Assembly (NCBI GenBank): GCA_003577305.1
Contig: QEVL01000017.1
Span: forward strand, 1-64,000
Direction of reading: 5' to 3'
Source of the DNA: Burkholderiales bacterium
Lineage (GTDB): Bacteria > Pseudomonadota > Gammaproteobacteria > Burkholderiales > Burkholderiaceae_E
DNA: 64,000 bases
A program made the position numbers and the translations under genes. Under the pieces are notes generated by a model. It saw only the letters and a list, made by a program, of their open reading frames with translations. It was not told where the DNA came from and did not search any database. Positions 18,028-28,795 of this stretch are shown here, in pieces. Each line of letters begins with the position of its first letter. Positions within the stretch are counted from its first letter, which is position 1.

Positions 18028-20379
18028 TCAGAACCCGGTGCCGATCTGGAACTGGAAGCGCTGCGTGCGGTCGCCGGCCTGCTTGCGGATCGGGTAGCCG
18101 ACGCTCAGTTTCAGCGGGCCGATCGGAGACAACCAGGTGAGGCCGATGCCGGCCGAGTAGCGCAGGTCGCCCGCACTGAACGATTGGCCCTCGGCCAGCA
18201 CGGTGCCGGCGTCGACGAATACGAACGAGCGGATCGTGCGGTCACGACCGGTGCCCGGCAGCGGGAACAGGAGTTCGGCGTTGCCGACGATGCGGGTCAC
18301 GCCGCCCAGCGGCACTTCCTGCGTGCCGCCGCCGACGAGCGTCTCGACCTCGCGCGGGCCGATCGAGCTCGGATAGTAGCCGCGCACCGAACCGATGCCG
18401 CCGACATAGAAGTTCTTGAACAGCGGATAGGCCATGCCACCGAAGCCGCGCCCGAAGCCGAGGTCTCCGTTGAGCGCGAGCGTGAAGTCGCGCGTCATCG
18501 GGTAGTACCACTGGTGCGTGTAGGTGGCGCGCCAGTATCTCAGCTCGGCTGCCGGCAGCGTGACCTCCAGGCCGGCGTTCTGCAGCCGCCCGCGTGTGGG
18601 ATTGATCGCGCTGTCGCGGCTGTCGCGGTTCCAGCCCAGCACCGCGAGCAGCGCAGTGCTCGAGGTGCCGAATTCATCGACGAACTCGGTGTAGCGTCGC
18701 GGCGCCAGCGCGCCGAGCTTCACGTCGTTGCGTTCGTAGGTCATGCCGAAGCTGACCCGGTCGTATTCGGTGTAAGGCACGCCGAAGCGCAGGCCCAGGC
18801 CGGTGGAGCGCGTGCGGTAGTCGCCGAGGCGCAACTCGTCCGCGTTGAAGCCGCGCATGTACAGGTCGAAGCTGCGACTCACGCCGTCGGGGGTGAAATA
18901 AGGATCGGTCTGCGAGATCACGACCGAGCGCGACAGCCGGCTGGTGTTCACCTGCAGCGCCACCGACTTGCCGGTGCCGAGGAAATTCGGCTGCACGATC
19001 GAGCCCGACAGGATCAGTTTCTCGGTGCTCGAAACCCCGATCCCGAGCGAGATGTTGCCGGTGGGACGCTCGGTGAGGATCACGTTCAGGTCGACCTGGT
19101 CGGGCGCGTCGGCCACCGGCCGGTTCTCGATCCGCACGTCGGTGAAATAGCCCAGCCGCTCGAGCCGCTCGCGCGACAGGCGGATCTTGTCGGCGTCGTA
19201 CCAGGCGTCTTCGTACTGCCGGAACTCGCGGCGGATCACTTCGTCGCGGGTGCGCACGTTGCCGGCGATGTCGATGCGCCGCACGTAGACCCGCCGGCCC
19301 GGGTCGACCAGGATGTCGAAGGAAACCTCGCGCCTGCTCCGATCGATCTGCGGCACCGCATTGACGTTGGCGAACGCGTAGCCGAGCGTGCCGAGCTTGT
19401 CCGAGATGCGCTTGGTGGACTCGGTGAGCTTGCTGCCCGAGAACACGTCGCCGGGTTTCAGCTGCACCAGCGGCTCGAACTCCGCCTGCCGCCCGAGGAG
19501 TTCGCCGCCGAAGCGGACTTCCGAGACGCGGAACTGTTCGCCCTCGTTGACCCCGATGGTGATCTCCACGCCCTGCTTGTCGGGCGAAATCGACACCTGG
19601 GTCGACTCGACGTTGAACTCGAGGTAGCCCCGGTCGAGGTAGAACGAACGCAGCGTCTCGAGGTCGCCGGCGAGCTTCTCGCGGGCGTACTGGTCGGCCT
19701 TCGAGTACCAGGTGAACCAGGTGGGCGTGGACAGGTTCATCTCGCCGAGCAGGCGTTTCGTGTCGAACGCCTTGTTGCCGACGAAGCGGATCGCGGTGAT
19801 CCTCGCGGTCTCGCCCTCCTCGATCGCGATCGCGATGCCGACCCGATTGCGCTCGAGCGGCGTGACGGTGGAGGTGACGCGCACCGCGTAGCGGCCGCGC
19901 GCGAGATACTGGCGCTTGAGTTCCTGCTCGGCGCGCTCCAGGATCGCGCGGTCGAAGATGCGCGATTCGCCAAGCCCCTGCTCGCGCAGCACTTTCTTCA
20001 GCGTGTCCTTGTCGAACTCCTTCGCGCCGCTGACGTCGACCGAAGCGATCGCGGGACGCTCCTCGATCTGGACCACCAGCACGTCGCCCTCGGCCTCGAG
20101 GCGCACGTCGCGGTAGAAACCGGTGGCGAACAGCGCCTTGACCGCCTCGCTCGCCTTCTCGTCGGTGATCCGGTCGCCGACGCGCACCGGCAGGTAGCTG
20201 AACACGGTGCCGGGTTCGGTGCGCTGCACCCCTTCGACGCGAATGTCGCGGATCACGAACGGCTCGAAGGCGAGAGCCGGGCCGCAGGCAGCACCGCACG
20301 CAAGCGCCGTGATGAATGCGGCCGACGCAAGGCGCGCCGATGCCGGCTTGCGCCCCGGTCGGCGTCGGTCGAATGCCAT
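18028..20379 (-). CDS. bamA: outer membrane protein assembly factor BamA
   Basis: The essential core of the beta-barrel assembly machine. At 783 residues it has a signal peptide (to about residue 37, ALAFEPF), five POTRA domains over roughly residues 38-440 beginning FVIRDIRVEGVQRTEPGTVF, and a 16-strand barrel containing the VRGY motif (GSVRGYYPSS). It ends in Phe, as expected for a barrel recognised by BAM itself. It sits between rseP and skp, the conserved order. Confidence 0.98.
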   Translation of the reverse strand: MAFDRRRPGRKPASARLASAAFITALACGAACGPALAFEPFVIRDIRVEGVQRTEPGTVFSYLPVRVGDRITDEKASEAVKALFATGFYRDVRLEAEGDVLVVQIEERPAIASVDVSGAKEFDKDTLKKVLREQGLGESRIFDRAILERAEQELKRQYLARGRYAVRVTSTVTPLERNRVGIAIAIEEGETARITAIRFVGNKAFDTKRLLGEMNLSTPTWFTWYSKADQYAREKLAGDLETLRSFYLDRGYLEFNVESTQVSISPDKQGVEITIGVNEGEQFRVSEVRFGGELLGRQAEFEPLVQLKPGDVFSGSKLTESTKRISDKLGTLGYAFANVNAVPQIDRSRREVSFDILVDPGRRVYVRRIDIAGNVRTRDEVIRREFRQYEDAWYDADKIRLSRERLERLGYFTDVRIENRPVADAPDQVDLNVILTERPTGNISLGIGVSSTEKLILSGSIVQPNFLGTGKSVALQVNTSRLSRSVVISQTDPYFTPDGVSRSFDLYMRGFNADELRLGDYRTRSTGLGLRFGVPYTEYDRVSFGMTYERNDVKLGALAPRRYTEFVDEFGTSSTALLAVLGWNRDSRDSAINPTRGRLQNAGLEVTLPAAELRYWRATYTHQWYYPMTRDFTLALNGDLGFGRGFGGMAYPLFKNFYVGGIGSVRGYYPSSIGPREVETLVGGGTQEVPLGGVTRIVGNAELLFPLPGTGRDRTIRSFVFVDAGTVLAEGQSFSAGDLRYSAGIGLTWLSPIGPLKLSVGYPIRKQAGDRTQRFQFQIGTGF

Positions 20380-20382
20380 GCG

Positions 20383-21744
20383 TCAGGAACCGATCAGGCG
20401 GGTGATGTCGTTGAACAGGGCCAGCGCCATCATCATCATGATGATCGCCAGGCCGGCCTTTTGCGTGACCACCACGAAGCGCTCCGGCAGTGGCCTGCCG
20501 CGCGCCGCTTCGAGCGCGTAATATACCAAATGCCCTCCGTCGAGCACGGGGATCGGCAGCAGGTTGAGCACGCCCAGGCTGATGCTGATCAGCGCGAGAA
20601 AACTCGCGTAGGCAAGCCATCCCACGCGCACCGATTGCCCTGCAAGATCGGCGATCGTCACCGGCCCGCTCAGGTTGCGCAGCGACAACTCGCCCATCAG
20701 CATCTTGCCGAGCATGCGCAGCGAGAACAGCGACATGTCCCAGGTCTGGCGCGCGCCCTGCCCCAGCGATTCGAGCGCACCGTAGCGCACGGTCTGCATC
20801 AGCAGGCGGTCCTGCAGGCCCGCGCCGATGCGCCCGATCGGCGCGGCGCCCTCGCCGCCAGGCGCGGCGACCGCGTCGGGGGTGACCGCGATCGTGAGCT
20901 GGTCGCGCCCGCGCTGCACGGTGAACGACAGCGGCCTGCCGGCGCTGGCCTTGACCCGCTCGATCACGTCGGCCGCCCGGCGCACCGCGGCGCCGCCCAC
21001 CGACAGCAACTCGTCGCCCGCGAGCAGCCCGTCGCGTTCGGCCGCCCCGCCGCCGATGAGGTTGCCGATCACCACCTTGCCAGGCGCGAGCCGCAGCCCG
21101 AGCGTGGCGAGGAAGTCGCGCTCGGCCTCGTCGGGCGGCAGCCCGCGCGTGTCGATCTGTGCCTGGATCGCGCCGCCCTCCCGCTGCACGAGCAGCACGC
21201 CGTCGCGCCGGTCGATCACGGGCTCGAGCAGCCTGAGCCGGACCTCGTTCCAGGAACGCACCGCATCGCCGTCGACCGCAACGATGCGGTCGCCCTCGCG
21301 CAGTTGCGCGGCGGCAGCCGCGGTGCCGGCCGCCGGCTGGTCGATCACCGGGGCCGGCTCTTCGGTGCCGATCCAGCCCATCGCGGCGTACAGCACGATC
21401 GCGAGCAGGAAATTGGCGAGCGGCCCGGCGACGACGATCGCCGAGCGCTGCGCAAGCGTCTTGCGGGTGAACGCCCGCGGCAATTCATGCGGGGCGATGG
21501 GTCCGGAAGCCGCGTCGCGCTCGTCGAGCATGCGAACGAATCCGCCCAGCGGCACGGCCGCGATCGTCCATTCGGTGCGATCGGGACCGACGCGCCAGGT
21601 CAGAAGCGGCTTGCCGAAGCCGATCGAAAAGCGCAACACCCTGACGTCGCACCAGCGCGCGACGAGATAGTGGCCGAGCTCGTGCACGAAGATGAGCAGC
21701 GTGAGCGCCGCGAGAAACGCGACCAGCGTCTGCAGTCCGCTCAT
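20383..21744 (-). CDS. rseP: site-2 protease RseP
   Basis: An inner-membrane zinc metalloprotease that cleaves the anti-sigma factor RseA during envelope stress and also removes signal peptide remnants. It has 453 residues from the ATG at 21744. The first membrane segment carries HELGH (about residues 21-25) and the fourth carries the LDG motif in [12 protein letters not shown]. Two PDZ domains lie between (around [13 protein letters not shown] and [12 protein letters not shown]). It overlaps the dxr stop by 4 bp and ends 3 bp before bamA. Confidence 0.97.
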   Translation of the reverse strand: MSGLQTLVAFLAALTLLIFVHELGHYLVARWCDVRVLRFSIGFGKPLLTWRVGPDRTEWTIAAVPLGGFVRMLDERDAASGPIAPHELPRAFTRKTLAQRSAIVVAGPLANFLLAIVLYAAMGWIGTEEPAPVIDQPAAGTAAAAAQLREGDRIVAVDGDAVRSWNEVRLRLLEPVIDRRDGVLLVQREGGAIQAQIDTRGLPPDEAERDFLATLGLRLAPGKVVIGNLIGGGAAERDGLLAGDELLSVGGAAVRRAADVIERVKASAGRPLSFTVQRGRDQLTIAVTPDAVAAPGGEGAAPIGRIGAGLQDRLLMQTVRYGALESLGQGARQTWDMSLFSLRMLGKMLMGELSLRNLSGPVTIADLAGQSVRVGWLAYASFLALISISLGVLNLLPIPVLDGGHLVYYALEAARGRPLPERFVVVTQKAGLAIIMMMMALALFNDITRLIGS

Positions 21745-22937
21745 GCCGCGCACCTCGCCAGCTGGCCGCGCGCGAACGAGCGCGCCTCCCGATCGATTTC
21801 GAGCACCTCGTCGAGGTCGGAGCCTGCCGCGCGCGAGCCCGACGCAGCCAGCGCCGCCTCGGCGACCCCGGCAATGCCGGGAAAGCCGATCTCGCCGGCA
21901 AGGAAGGCCGCAACCGCGATCTCGTTGGCCGCGTTGAGCACGCATGGCGCGGCCCCGCCCGCGCGCAGCGCCTCGCGCGCCAGCCTCAGGCACGGAAAGC
22001 GCTGCGGGTCGGGTGCCTCGAAATCGAGACTGCCCACCATCGCCAGGCTGAGCGGCGCGACGCCGCTGTCGATGCGCTCCGGATGCGCGAGCGCGTGCGC
22101 GATCGGCGTGCGCATGTCGGGATTGCCGAGTTGCGCGAGCATCGAGCCGTCTTCGTATTCGACCATCGAGTGGACGATGCTCTGCGGGTGTACCAGCACG
22201 TCGAGCCGCGACTCCGGCAGGCCGAACAGGTACGAGGCTTCGATCAGCTCGAGCCCCTTGTTCATCATCGTCGCCGAGTCGACCGAGATCTTGCGACCCA
22301 TCGACCAGTTCGGGTGGGCGCAGGCCTGTGCCGGGGTGGCCCGCGACATCTCGGCGGCGCTCGCGCGACGGAACGGCCCGCCCGAGGCGGTGAGCACGAT
22401 GCGCCGCACACCGGGCGCCGCAGCGCCGGTGCGCTGGCCCGGGGGCAGGCACTGGAAGATCGCGTTGTGCTCGCTGTCGATCGGCAGCACGGTGGCGCCG
22501 CCCTCGCGGCAGGCGCGCAGGAACACTTCGCCCGCCATCACCAGCGACTCCTTGTTGGCGAGCAGGATCCGCTTGCCGGCGCGCGCCGCCGCGATCGCGG
22601 CAGTCAGGCCGGCCGCCCCGACGATCGCGGCCATCACCGTGTCGACCTGCGGATGCGCAGCAACCTCGGCCAGGGCGGCTTCGCCGCAGAGCGCTTCGGT
22701 CGGGCAGCCGGCGGCGGCCAGTTGCGCGCGGGCAGCCGCGGCGGCGGCGGCGTCGCCGAGCACCGCGAAGACCGGCCGGTAACGCAGGCACAATGCGACC
22801 AGCGCGTCGACCTGGCGGTGCGCCGACAGCGCGAACACGCGGTAGCGCCCCGGATGCCGCGCGACGACGTCGAGCGTGCTCAGGCCGATCGAGCCGGTGG
22901 CCCCGAGGATCGTGAGCGTGCGTGTGGCGGAATGCAT
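21741..22937 (-). CDS. dxr: 1-deoxy-D-xylulose-5-phosphate reductoisomerase
   Basis: Converts DXP to MEP with NADPH, the first committed step of the non-mevalonate isoprenoid pathway. At 398 residues it is of normal length. The NADPH-binding loop is [15 protein letters not shown]. Active-site motifs include [30 protein letters not shown] and [13 protein letters not shown]. It is followed by rseP with a 4-bp overlap and preceded by cdsA (7-bp gap). With uppS upstream it supplies the isoprenoid carrier for wall and LPS. Confidence 0.98.
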   Translation of the reverse strand: MHSATRTLTILGATGSIGLSTLDVVARHPGRYRVFALSAHRQVDALVALCLRYRPVFAVLGDAAAAAAARAQLAAAGCPTEALCGEAALAEVAAHPQVDTVMAAIVGAAGLTAAIAAARAGKRILLANKESLVMAGEVFLRACREGGATVLPIDSEHNAIFQCLPPGQRTGAAAPGVRRIVLTASGGPFRRASAAEMSRATPAQACAHPNWSMGRKISVDSATMMNKGLELIEASYLFGLPESRLDVLVHPQSIVHSMVEYEDGSMLAQLGNPDMRTPIAHALAHPERIDSGVAPLSLAMVGSLDFEAPDPQRFPCLRLAREALRAGGAAPCVLNAANEIAVAAFLAGEIGFPGIAGVAEAALAASGSRAAGSDLDEVLEIDREARSFARGQLARCAA

Positions 22938-22944
22938 CCCGGGA

Positions 22945-23766
22945 TTATCCCAGCAGGCGATGCAGCAGCATCGCCGCGGGCATGGTCGGGATCATCGCGT
23001 CGATGCGATCGAGCACGCCTCCGTGGCCCGGCAGCAGCGACCCGCTGTCCTTGACGCCCGCCTGGCGCTTGAGCAGCGATTCGTGCAGATCGCCCACGAT
23101 CGACAGCGCGGCCAGGCACACCAGTGCGAGCAGCGCTGCCGGCACCGGCCAGTGAGCCACCAGTTGCGCCGGCAACGCCTGCGAGAGCAGCTGAACCGAA
23201 GCTGCCGCCCACCCGAGCAGCGCCACCGCGATGAAGCCCCCGAGCGCGCCTTCCCAGGTCTTGCCGGGGCTGATCGCCGGCGCGAGCTTGCGCCGCCCGA
23301 ACGCACGGCCTGCGAAATAGGCCGCGATGTCGGCCACCCAGACGATCGCCATCGCCACCAGCAGCGCCAGCGGCCCGATGTCGCGCAGGGCCAGCAGCGC
23401 GACCCAGCAGGCGAGCAGCAGTGCAGCCGCCAACGGCCAGCCGCCGCCGCGTGCATCGCCGCGGCACAGGCGCAGGGGCGCGAGCACTGCCCACAGCACG
23501 GTGGCCGCAGCGCAGGTTGCCGGGACGAGCCAGGGAGGCCAGCCGCCGCGCTCGTGCCAGGCGAGCAACGCGACGCCGATCGCTGCGAGCGCGGCCGCCG
23601 CAACGCCGGCCGCGCGGCGATACCCGAGCAGCCTGCTCCACTCGCACGCGGCCGCCGCAAGGAACGCGAGCGTGACCGCTCCCCAGACCCAGGCCGCCGA
23701 CGCGAAGATCGCCGGCAGCAGCAGCGCCAGCAGGACCAGGGCAGTGACGACACGCTTGGCGAGCAT
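22945..23766 (-). CDS. cdsA: phosphatidate cytidylyltransferase
   Basis: Makes CDP-diacylglycerol from phosphatidic acid and CTP at the inner membrane. It has 273 residues from the ATG at 23766 ([10 protein letters not shown]). Seven or eight hydrophobic segments cover most of the chain. The C-terminal CDP-diglyceride synthetase signature is clear ([20 protein letters not shown], then [13 protein letters not shown]). It begins 11 bp after uppS in the frr-uppS-cdsA-dxr order. Confidence 0.97.
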   Translation of the reverse strand: MLAKRVVTALVLLALLLPAIFASAAWVWGAVTLAFLAAAACEWSRLLGYRRAAGVAAAALAAIGVALLAWHERGGWPPWLVPATCAAATVLWAVLAPLRLCRGDARGGGWPLAAALLLACWVALLALRDIGPLALLVAMAIVWVADIAAYFAGRAFGRRKLAPAISPGKTWEGALGGFIAVALLGWAAASVQLLSQALPAQLVAHWPVPAALLALVCLAALSIVGDLHESLLKRQAGVKDSGSLLPGHGGVLDRIDAMIPTMPAAMLLHRLLG

Positions 23767-23777
23767 CGGCACGATGC

Positions 23778-24548
23778 TCAGCCGGGGGTCGCGGCGGCGA
23801 CCTGCGCGCTGGTTCGCCCGAAGCGCCGTTCGCGGGTCGCGTAGGACTCGATCGCACGATCGAGCGCGGCCGCGTCGAAGTCGGGCCACCAGGCATCGGT
23901 GAAATACAGCTCCGTGTAGGCGAGCTGCCACAGCAGGAAATTGCTGATGCGCTGCTCGCCGCCGGTACGGATGAACAGGTCGGGTTCGGGCGCGTAGGCC
24001 ATCGCCAGGTGTTTCGCGAGCGCCTGCTCGCCGAACAGTTCCGGGTGGCGCGCGAGCTCGGGCTGCTCGCGCAACGCCGCCTGCACTGCCTGCATGATGT
24101 CCCAGCGCCCGCCGTAGTTGGCCGCGATCGTCAGCGTCATGCGCTGGTTGGCGGCGGTGCGCAGCTCGGCCTGGGCGATCAGCTCGCGCAGCCGCGGCTC
24201 GAACGCCGAGATCTCGCCCACCACGCGCAGCCGGATGCCGTTCTTCTGGAGCTGCGTCACCTCGCGCTCGAGCGCCGAGACGAACAGGCGCATCAGCACC
24301 GAGACTTCCTCGGCCGGGCGCCGCCAGTTCTCGGAGCTGAACGCAAACAGGGTCAGGAACTCGACGCCGCGGCGCGCGCAGGCCTCGACGGTGGCGCGCA
24401 CGGCCTCCACGCCCTTCGCATGACCGGCGACGCGCGGCAGGCGGCGCGCGGTGGCCCAACGGCCGTTGCCGTCCATGATGATCGCGACGTGGCGCGGGAT
24501 CGCGCGATACCCGGGAACCGCCACGGTGGAACTGGTGAAGGTGGACAT
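23778..24548 (-). CDS. uppS: undecaprenyl diphosphate synthase
   Basis: A cis-prenyltransferase that adds eight isopentenyl units to farnesyl diphosphate to give the C55 carrier lipid. At 256 residues it is typical. The catalytic Asp lies in [12 protein letters not shown] at about residue 26, and the later motifs are [11 protein letters not shown] and the C-terminal [20 protein letters not shown]. The approximately 15 residues before the core ([15 protein letters not shown]) are a short non-conserved extension, so a start further in is possible. Confidence 0.96.
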   Translation of the reverse strand: MSTFTSSTVAVPGYRAIPRHVAIIMDGNGRWATARRLPRVAGHAKGVEAVRATVEACARRGVEFLTLFAFSSENWRRPAEEVSVLMRLFVSALEREVTQLQKNGIRLRVVGEISAFEPRLRELIAQAELRTAANQRMTLTIAANYGGRWDIMQAVQAALREQPELARHPELFGEQALAKHLAMAYAPEPDLFIRTGGEQRISNFLLWQLAYTELYFTDAWWPDFDAAALDRAIESYATRERRFGRTSAQVAAATPG

Positions 24549-24585
24549 CGGGGTGTGAGGATGGACGCCCGCGCGATGCGCGGTG

Positions 24586-25146
24586 CTAGACGGTCATGAT
24601 CTCCTGTTCCTTGACCGCGAGCATTCTGTCGATCTCCGCCACGAAGCGGTCGGTGAGCTTCTGCACTTCCTCCTGGGCGCGCCGCTCGTCGTCCTCGGAG
24701 ATTTCCTTGTCCTTGAGCAGCTTCTTCAGGTGCTCGTTGGCGTCGCGGCGCAGGTTGCGCACCGCCACCTTGGCCTGCTCGCCCTCGTGCCTGACCACCT
24801 TGGTGAGCTCGCGCCGGCGCTCCTCGGACAGCGGCGGCATCGGCACGCGGATCAGGTCGCCACTGGTGGACGGGTTCAGCCCCAGGTCGGACTCGCGGAT
24901 GGCCTTGTCGACGACCTGCACCATCTTCTTCTCCCAGGGCTGCACCGCGATGGTCCGGGCGTCCTGGACGGTGACGTTGGCCACCTGGCCGATCGGCACC
25001 ATGCTGCCGTAGTAGTCGACGTGGATGTGGTCGAGCAGCCCCGCGTGCGCGCGGCCGGTGCGGATCTTCGCCAGCCCCGCCCTGAGCGACTCGATCGACT
25101 TCTGCATCTTCTGCTCGGCCGACTTGCGTACCTCGGCGATGCTCAT
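24586..25146 (-). CDS. frr: ribosome recycling factor
   Basis: Splits post-termination ribosomes together with EF-G. At 186 residues it has the standard length. Family motifs include the N-terminal helix with [39 protein letters not shown] in the middle, and [20 protein letters not shown] in the long helical arm. Starts 9 bp after pyrH in the rpsB-tsf-pyrH-frr cluster. Confidence 0.98.
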   Translation of the reverse strand: MSIAEVRKSAEQKMQKSIESLRAGLAKIRTGRAHAGLLDHIHVDYYGSMVPIGQVANVTVQDARTIAVQPWEKKMVQVVDKAIRESDLGLNPSTSGDLIRVPMPPLSEERRRELTKVVRHEGEQAKVAVRNLRRDANEHLKKLLKDKEISEDDERRAQEEVQKLTDRFVAEIDRMLAVKEQEIMTV

Positions 25147-25155
25147 GCTGTCTCC

Positions 25156-25917
25156 CTAAACGTGGACGAGCGTGCCCTCGTCGTCGCTGCTCAGCGCCCG
25201 GCGCAGCGCCCCCTCTTCAAGGATCGAGAACACCTTGATCGGCAGCTTCTGGTCACGGCACAGCGCGAACGCGGTTGCGTCCATCACCTTCAGGTGGCGC
25301 GCGATCGCCTCGTCGAAGCTGATGCGCCGGTACCGCTTCGCATCGGGATCGGCCATCGGGTCGGAGCTGTACACGCCGTCGACCTTGGTGGCCTTGAGCA
25401 CCAGCTCGACGCCCATTTCCGCCCCGCGCAACGCCGCCGCGGTGTCGGTGGTGAAGAACGGATTGCCGGTGCCTGCCGCGAAGATGACGACCTTGCCCTC
25501 TTCGAGGTAGCGCAGCGCCTTGGGGCGGATGTAGGACTCGACCACCTGCTCGATCTTGAGCGCCGACTGCACCCGGGCGACCACGCCGCGCTGGCGCAGC
25601 GCATCCTGCAGCGCGAGCGAGTTCATCACGGTGGCGAGCATGCCCATGTAGTCGGCGGTGGCGCGGTCCATGCCCGCTGCCCCGCCCGCGACCCCGCGAA
25701 AGATGTTGCCCCCGCCGATGACGATCGCCAGTTCGAGCCCCGAGGCGACGACGTCGGCGATCTCGCCGACCATGCGCTCGATCGTGGCGCGATCGATGCC
25801 GTAGGCTTCGTCGCCCATCAGCGCCTCGCCGGAGAGCTTCAGCAGCACGCGGCGATAGGCCAGCGCCGGAGCCGCAGGCGCCGCACTCGCGAGGGCCAGG
25901 CTGTCGTTCGAACTCAC
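25156..25917 (-). CDS. pyrH: UMP kinase
   Basis: Phosphorylates UMP to UDP. The 253-residue protein belongs to the amino acid kinase family and shows [23 protein letters not shown] and the C-terminal [15 protein letters not shown]. The start is a GTG at 25917 preceded by a strong AGGAGGG Shine-Dalgarno. The resulting N-terminal extension of about 20 residues (rich in Ala, Ser and Pro) is not conserved in E. coli. It follows tsf at 85 bp. Confidence 0.97.
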   Translation of the reverse strand: MSSNDSLALASAAPAAPALAYRRVLLKLSGEALMGDEAYGIDRATIERMVGEIADVVASGLELAIVIGGGNIFRGVAGGAAGMDRATADYMGMLATVMNSLALQDALRQRGVVARVQSALKIEQVVESYIRPKALRYLEEGKVVIFAAGTGNPFFTTDTAAALRGAEMGVELVLKATKVDGVYSSDPMADPDAKRYRRISFDEAIARHLKVMDATAFALCRDQKLPIKVFSILEEGALRRALSSDDEGTLVHV

Positions 25918-26002
25918 GCACCCTCCTGATCGACGCGGCTGCTCGGAACCTTGCCGGGGCCGCGCCGCCCGGAATTATGGGGCTTTTCCGGAACGAATGC
26001 CG

Positions 26003-26893
26003 TCACCGGGCCGCGGCGGCAGCCGCCTGCGCGGCAACCTCGGCAGCGAAGTCGGTCTGCTTGCGCTCGATGCCCTCGCCGACCACGTACAGCTCGAACC
26101 GGGCGACCCGGGCGCCACGCCGTGCGAGCAACTGCTCGACGGTGAGCTTGTCGTCCTTGACGAACGGCTGGCCGAGCAGCGTGACCTCCTTCAGGTACTT
26201 CTGGATCGCGCCCTCGACCATCTTCGCGACGATTTCGGCCGGCTTGCCCGACTCGGCGGCCTTCTGCTGCGCAATCGAGCGTTCGCGCTCGACGTCGTCG
26301 GCCGGCACCCCGGACTTCGACAGCGCCCTGGGCTTGCTCGCCGCAACGTGCATCGCGAGGTCTTTCGCCAGCGCCTCGTCGCCGCCGTCGACGTCGATCA
26401 GCACCCCGATCTTCGAGCCGCCGTGCACGTAGCTGGCCAGGCGACCCTCGGCGGCCACGCGCGCGAAGCGGCGGATGCTCATGTTCTCGCCGATGCGCCC
26501 GACCAGTTCGGTACGCGTGGCCTCGACGGTGCTTGCACCCATCGGCAGCGCCGAGAGCGCTGCCACGTCGGCCGGCGCGGCGCTGGCCACCAGTCCGGCG
26601 AGCTCGTCGACGAACGCGAGGAAGTCGTCGTTCCTGGCGACGAAGTCGGTCTCGCAGTTCACCTCGACGATGGCACCGAGCTTGCGGTCGTCGGCCACCC
26701 AGATGCCGACCACCCCTTCGGCCGTGACGCGCGTGGCCGCCTTGCCCGCCTTGGTGCCGAGCTTCACGCGCAGGATCTCCTCGGCGCGGGCCATGTCGCC
26801 GCCCGCCTCGGTGAGCGCCTTCTTGCACTCCATCATCGGCGCGTCGGTCTTCTCGCGCAGTTCCTTCACCATGCTCGCGGTGATTTCCGCCAT
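26003..26893 (-). CDS. tsf: elongation factor Ts
   Basis: The guanine nucleotide exchange factor for EF-Tu. At 296 residues it has the UBA-like N-terminal domain ([19 protein letters not shown]) and the core with the EF-Tu-contacting [10 protein letters not shown] motif, followed by a dimerisation domain. It lies 76 bp after rpsB, its usual partner, and ends in an Ala-rich tail. Confidence 0.98.
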   Translation of the reverse strand: MAEITASMVKELREKTDAPMMECKKALTEAGGDMARAEEILRVKLGTKAGKAATRVTAEGVVGIWVADDRKLGAIVEVNCETDFVARNDDFLAFVDELAGLVASAAPADVAALSALPMGASTVEATRTELVGRIGENMSIRRFARVAAEGRLASYVHGGSKIGVLIDVDGGDEALAKDLAMHVAASKPRALSKSGVPADDVERERSIAQQKAAESGKPAEIVAKMVEGAIQKYLKEVTLLGQPFVKDDKLTVEQLLARRGARVARFELYVVGEGIERKQTDFAAEVAAQAAAAAAR

Positions 26894-26969
26894 CGCATTG
26901 CTCCTGTGTCGGCCCCTGGCGGGCCGCTCGTTCCCGTGACTGGCGCCGGATCGCGCTCGGCGCCGACCC

Positions 26970-27719
26970 TCAGGCGTCCTCGCCGTCGACCTCGACGAAC
27001 TCCTCGTCGTCGGTGGCGGCCTTGATCGCTTCCTGCAGCGACGCGGCGCGCCCCTCGAGGATCGCGTCGGCCGCGCCTCGCGCGTACAGCCGGATCGCCT
27101 TGCCGGAGTCGTCGTTGCCGGGAATGACGTGGTCGATGCCCTCGGGCGTGTGGTTGCTGTCGACGACCGCCACCACCGGAATGCCCAGCTTGTTGGCCTC
27201 GGTGACCGCGATCTTGTGAAAGCCGACGTCGATCACGAACAGCGCGTCGGGCAGCCCGCCCATTTCCTTGATGCCGCCGAGGCTGGTGTGCAGCTTCTCG
27301 AGCTCGCGCTGGAACATCAGCGACTCCTTCTTCGACATGCGTTCCAGGCCACCCTCGGACTGCGTGGCCTCCATGTCCTTGAGCCGCTTGATCGACGACT
27401 TGACTGTCTTGAAGTTGGTGAGCATGCCGCCGAGCCAGCGCTGGTCGACGTAGGGCATGCCGGCGCGTGCCGCTTCCTCGGCGACGATCTCGCGCGCCTG
27501 GCGCTTGGTGCCGACGAACAGCACCGTGCCGCGATTGGCCGCGAGCTGGCGCAGGTACTTCATCGCGTCCTGGTACATGACCAGGGTCTTCTCGAGGTTG
27601 AAGATGTGGATACGGTTGCGGTGGCCGTAGATGTACGGGGCCATCCGCGGATTCCAGAAGCGCGTCTGGTGGCCGAAATGAACGCCGGCCTCGAGCATTT
27701 GCCGCATGGTGACGGACAT
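26970..27719 (-). CDS. rpsB: 30S ribosomal protein S2
   Basis: A component of the small subunit. It has 249 residues from the ATG at 27719 ([22 protein letters not shown]), which is preceded by a GGAG Shine-Dalgarno; the frame is open further upstream but that part has no family similarity. Conserved blocks are [28 protein letters not shown] and PDALFVIDV. The acidic tail ([13 protein letters not shown]) is typical of betaproteobacteria. It is the first gene of the long minus-strand block and has an unusually long 5' region. Confidence 0.98.
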   Translation of the reverse strand: MSVTMRQMLEAGVHFGHQTRFWNPRMAPYIYGHRNRIHIFNLEKTLVMYQDAMKYLRQLAANRGTVLFVGTKRQAREIVAEEAARAGMPYVDQRWLGGMLTNFKTVKSSIKRLKDMEATQSEGGLERMSKKESLMFQRELEKLHTSLGGIKEMGGLPDALFVIDVGFHKIAVTEANKLGIPVVAVVDSNHTPEGIDHVIPGNDDSGKAIRLYARGAADAILEGRAASLQEAIKAATDDEEFVEVDGEDA

Positions 27720-27985
27720 GACAAACTCCGATCGGGTTGAGCCTGACGCACCGCCCGCGATGCCGCGCCGCGCTGACCGGCGCGAACCGGCCGGTTGCGG
27801 CGCGTCCTTTCGCCACCCCCGACCGCGACGGCTCGCGGGCATCGCCTGCGAAGTCTGCGCGATCGGCGGCACCCAACAGCGGCGGTGCGCGCATTTTCTT
27901 GGCCGGCTGCCTGCGGGTTGGGCCGCCGCGCGAAGCTCGCGAAGCACCGCCCGCATGGGCGTCCAGCCAAGCTTATAATCATAGC
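27720..27985 (-). promoter_or_regulatory. 266-bp rpsB leader/promoter region shared with map
   Basis: No gene lies between the divergent rpsB and map starts. A TATGAT hexamer on the minus strand (27978-27983) is the best -10 candidate for rpsB and would leave a leader of about 250 nt. S2 operons in many bacteria carry a leader RNA that mediates feedback by S2, so this length suggests such control. I cannot fold it by eye well enough to confirm the known motif. The map -10 overlaps on the other strand. Confidence 0.4.
27974..27979 (+). promoter_or_regulatory. TATAAT of the map promoter, 6 bp before ATG
   Basis: A perfect -10 hexamer ends 6 bp before the map start codon, so transcription should begin at or next to the A of ATG. 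No Shine-Dalgarno lies between them (the six bases are CATAGC). The -35 region is weak. This fits a leaderless mRNA. Confidence 0.6.
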
Positions 27986-28795
27986 ATGCCCATCATCCTG
28001 AAGTCCGCTTCCGAAATCGCGGCCATGCGCGTGGCAGGTCGCCTCGCCAGCGAAGTGCTCGACTACATCACCCCCTTCGTTCGCGCCGGCGTCACCACCG
28101 GCGAGATCGACCGCCTGTGCCACGAATACATGGTCGAGGTACAGAAGACCGTCCCGGCACCGTTGAACTACGCCCCGCCCGGCTACCGGCCGTATCCGCG
28201 CTCGATCTGCACCTCGGTGAACCACCAGGTCTGCCACGGCATCCCGGGCGAGCGGGTGCTGAAGAGCGGCGACATCATGAACATCGACATCACCGTCATC
28301 AAGGACGGCTTCCACGGCGACACCAGCCGCATGTTCATGATCGGCGAGCCGTCGGTCGCCGCGCGCCGCCTGTGCCAGGTCACCTTCGAGTGCATGTGGA
28401 TCGGCATCGACCAGGTACGCCCGGGCGCGACGATCGGCGACATCGGCCACGCGATCCAGCGCCACGCCGAGGCCCACGGCTACTCGGTGGTGCGCGAGTT
28501 CTGCGGCCACGGCATCGGGCGGCGCTTCCACGAGGAGCCGCAGGTGCTGCACTACGGCCAGCCGGGCGTCGGCGAGCGCCTCGCGCCGGGGATGATCTTC
28601 ACCATCGAGCCGATGATCAACGCCGGCAAGCGCGAGGTGCGCGAGATGGCCGACGGCTGGACGATCGTCACGAAGGATCACAGCCTGTCGGCCCAGTGGG
28701 AGCACACGGTGCTGGTGACCGACTCCGGCCACGAAGTGCTGACCGTCTCGGCCGGCACCCCGGCCCGCCCGGAGCCGCTGCCCGCGGTCGCGTGA
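27986..28795 (+). CDS. map: type I methionine aminopeptidase
   Basis: Removes the initiator methionine from nascent proteins. It has 269 residues; the N-terminus [20 protein letters not shown] aligns with the family start, so the ATG at 27986 is well supported. The five metal ligands are visible: two Asp ([10 protein letters not shown] and HGDTSR), His ([10 protein letters not shown]) and two Glu (FTIEPMI, QWEHTV). It is divergent from rpsB, a common pairing, and overlaps glnD at its 3' end. Confidence 0.98.
   Translation: MPIILKSASEIAAMRVAGRLASEVLDYITPFVRAGVTTGEIDRLCHEYMVEVQKTVPAPLNYAPPGYRPYPRSICTSVNHQVCHGIPGERVLKSGDIMNIDITVIKDGFHGDTSRMFMIGEPSVAARRLCQVTFECMWIGIDQVRPGATIGDIGHAIQRHAEAHGYSVVREFCGHGIGRRFHEEPQVLHYGQPGVGERLAPGMIFTIEPMINAGKREVREMADGWTIVTKDHSLSAQWEHTVLVTDSGHEVLTVSAGTPARPEPLPAVA

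Noticed and set aside
17992-22782. A 1596-codon open frame on the plus strand across skp, bamA, rseP and dxr
   Set aside because: It is the antisense of well-identified minus-strand genes, has biased Arg/His/Asp-rich composition and no recognisable domain. Long antisense frames are expected at this GC content.
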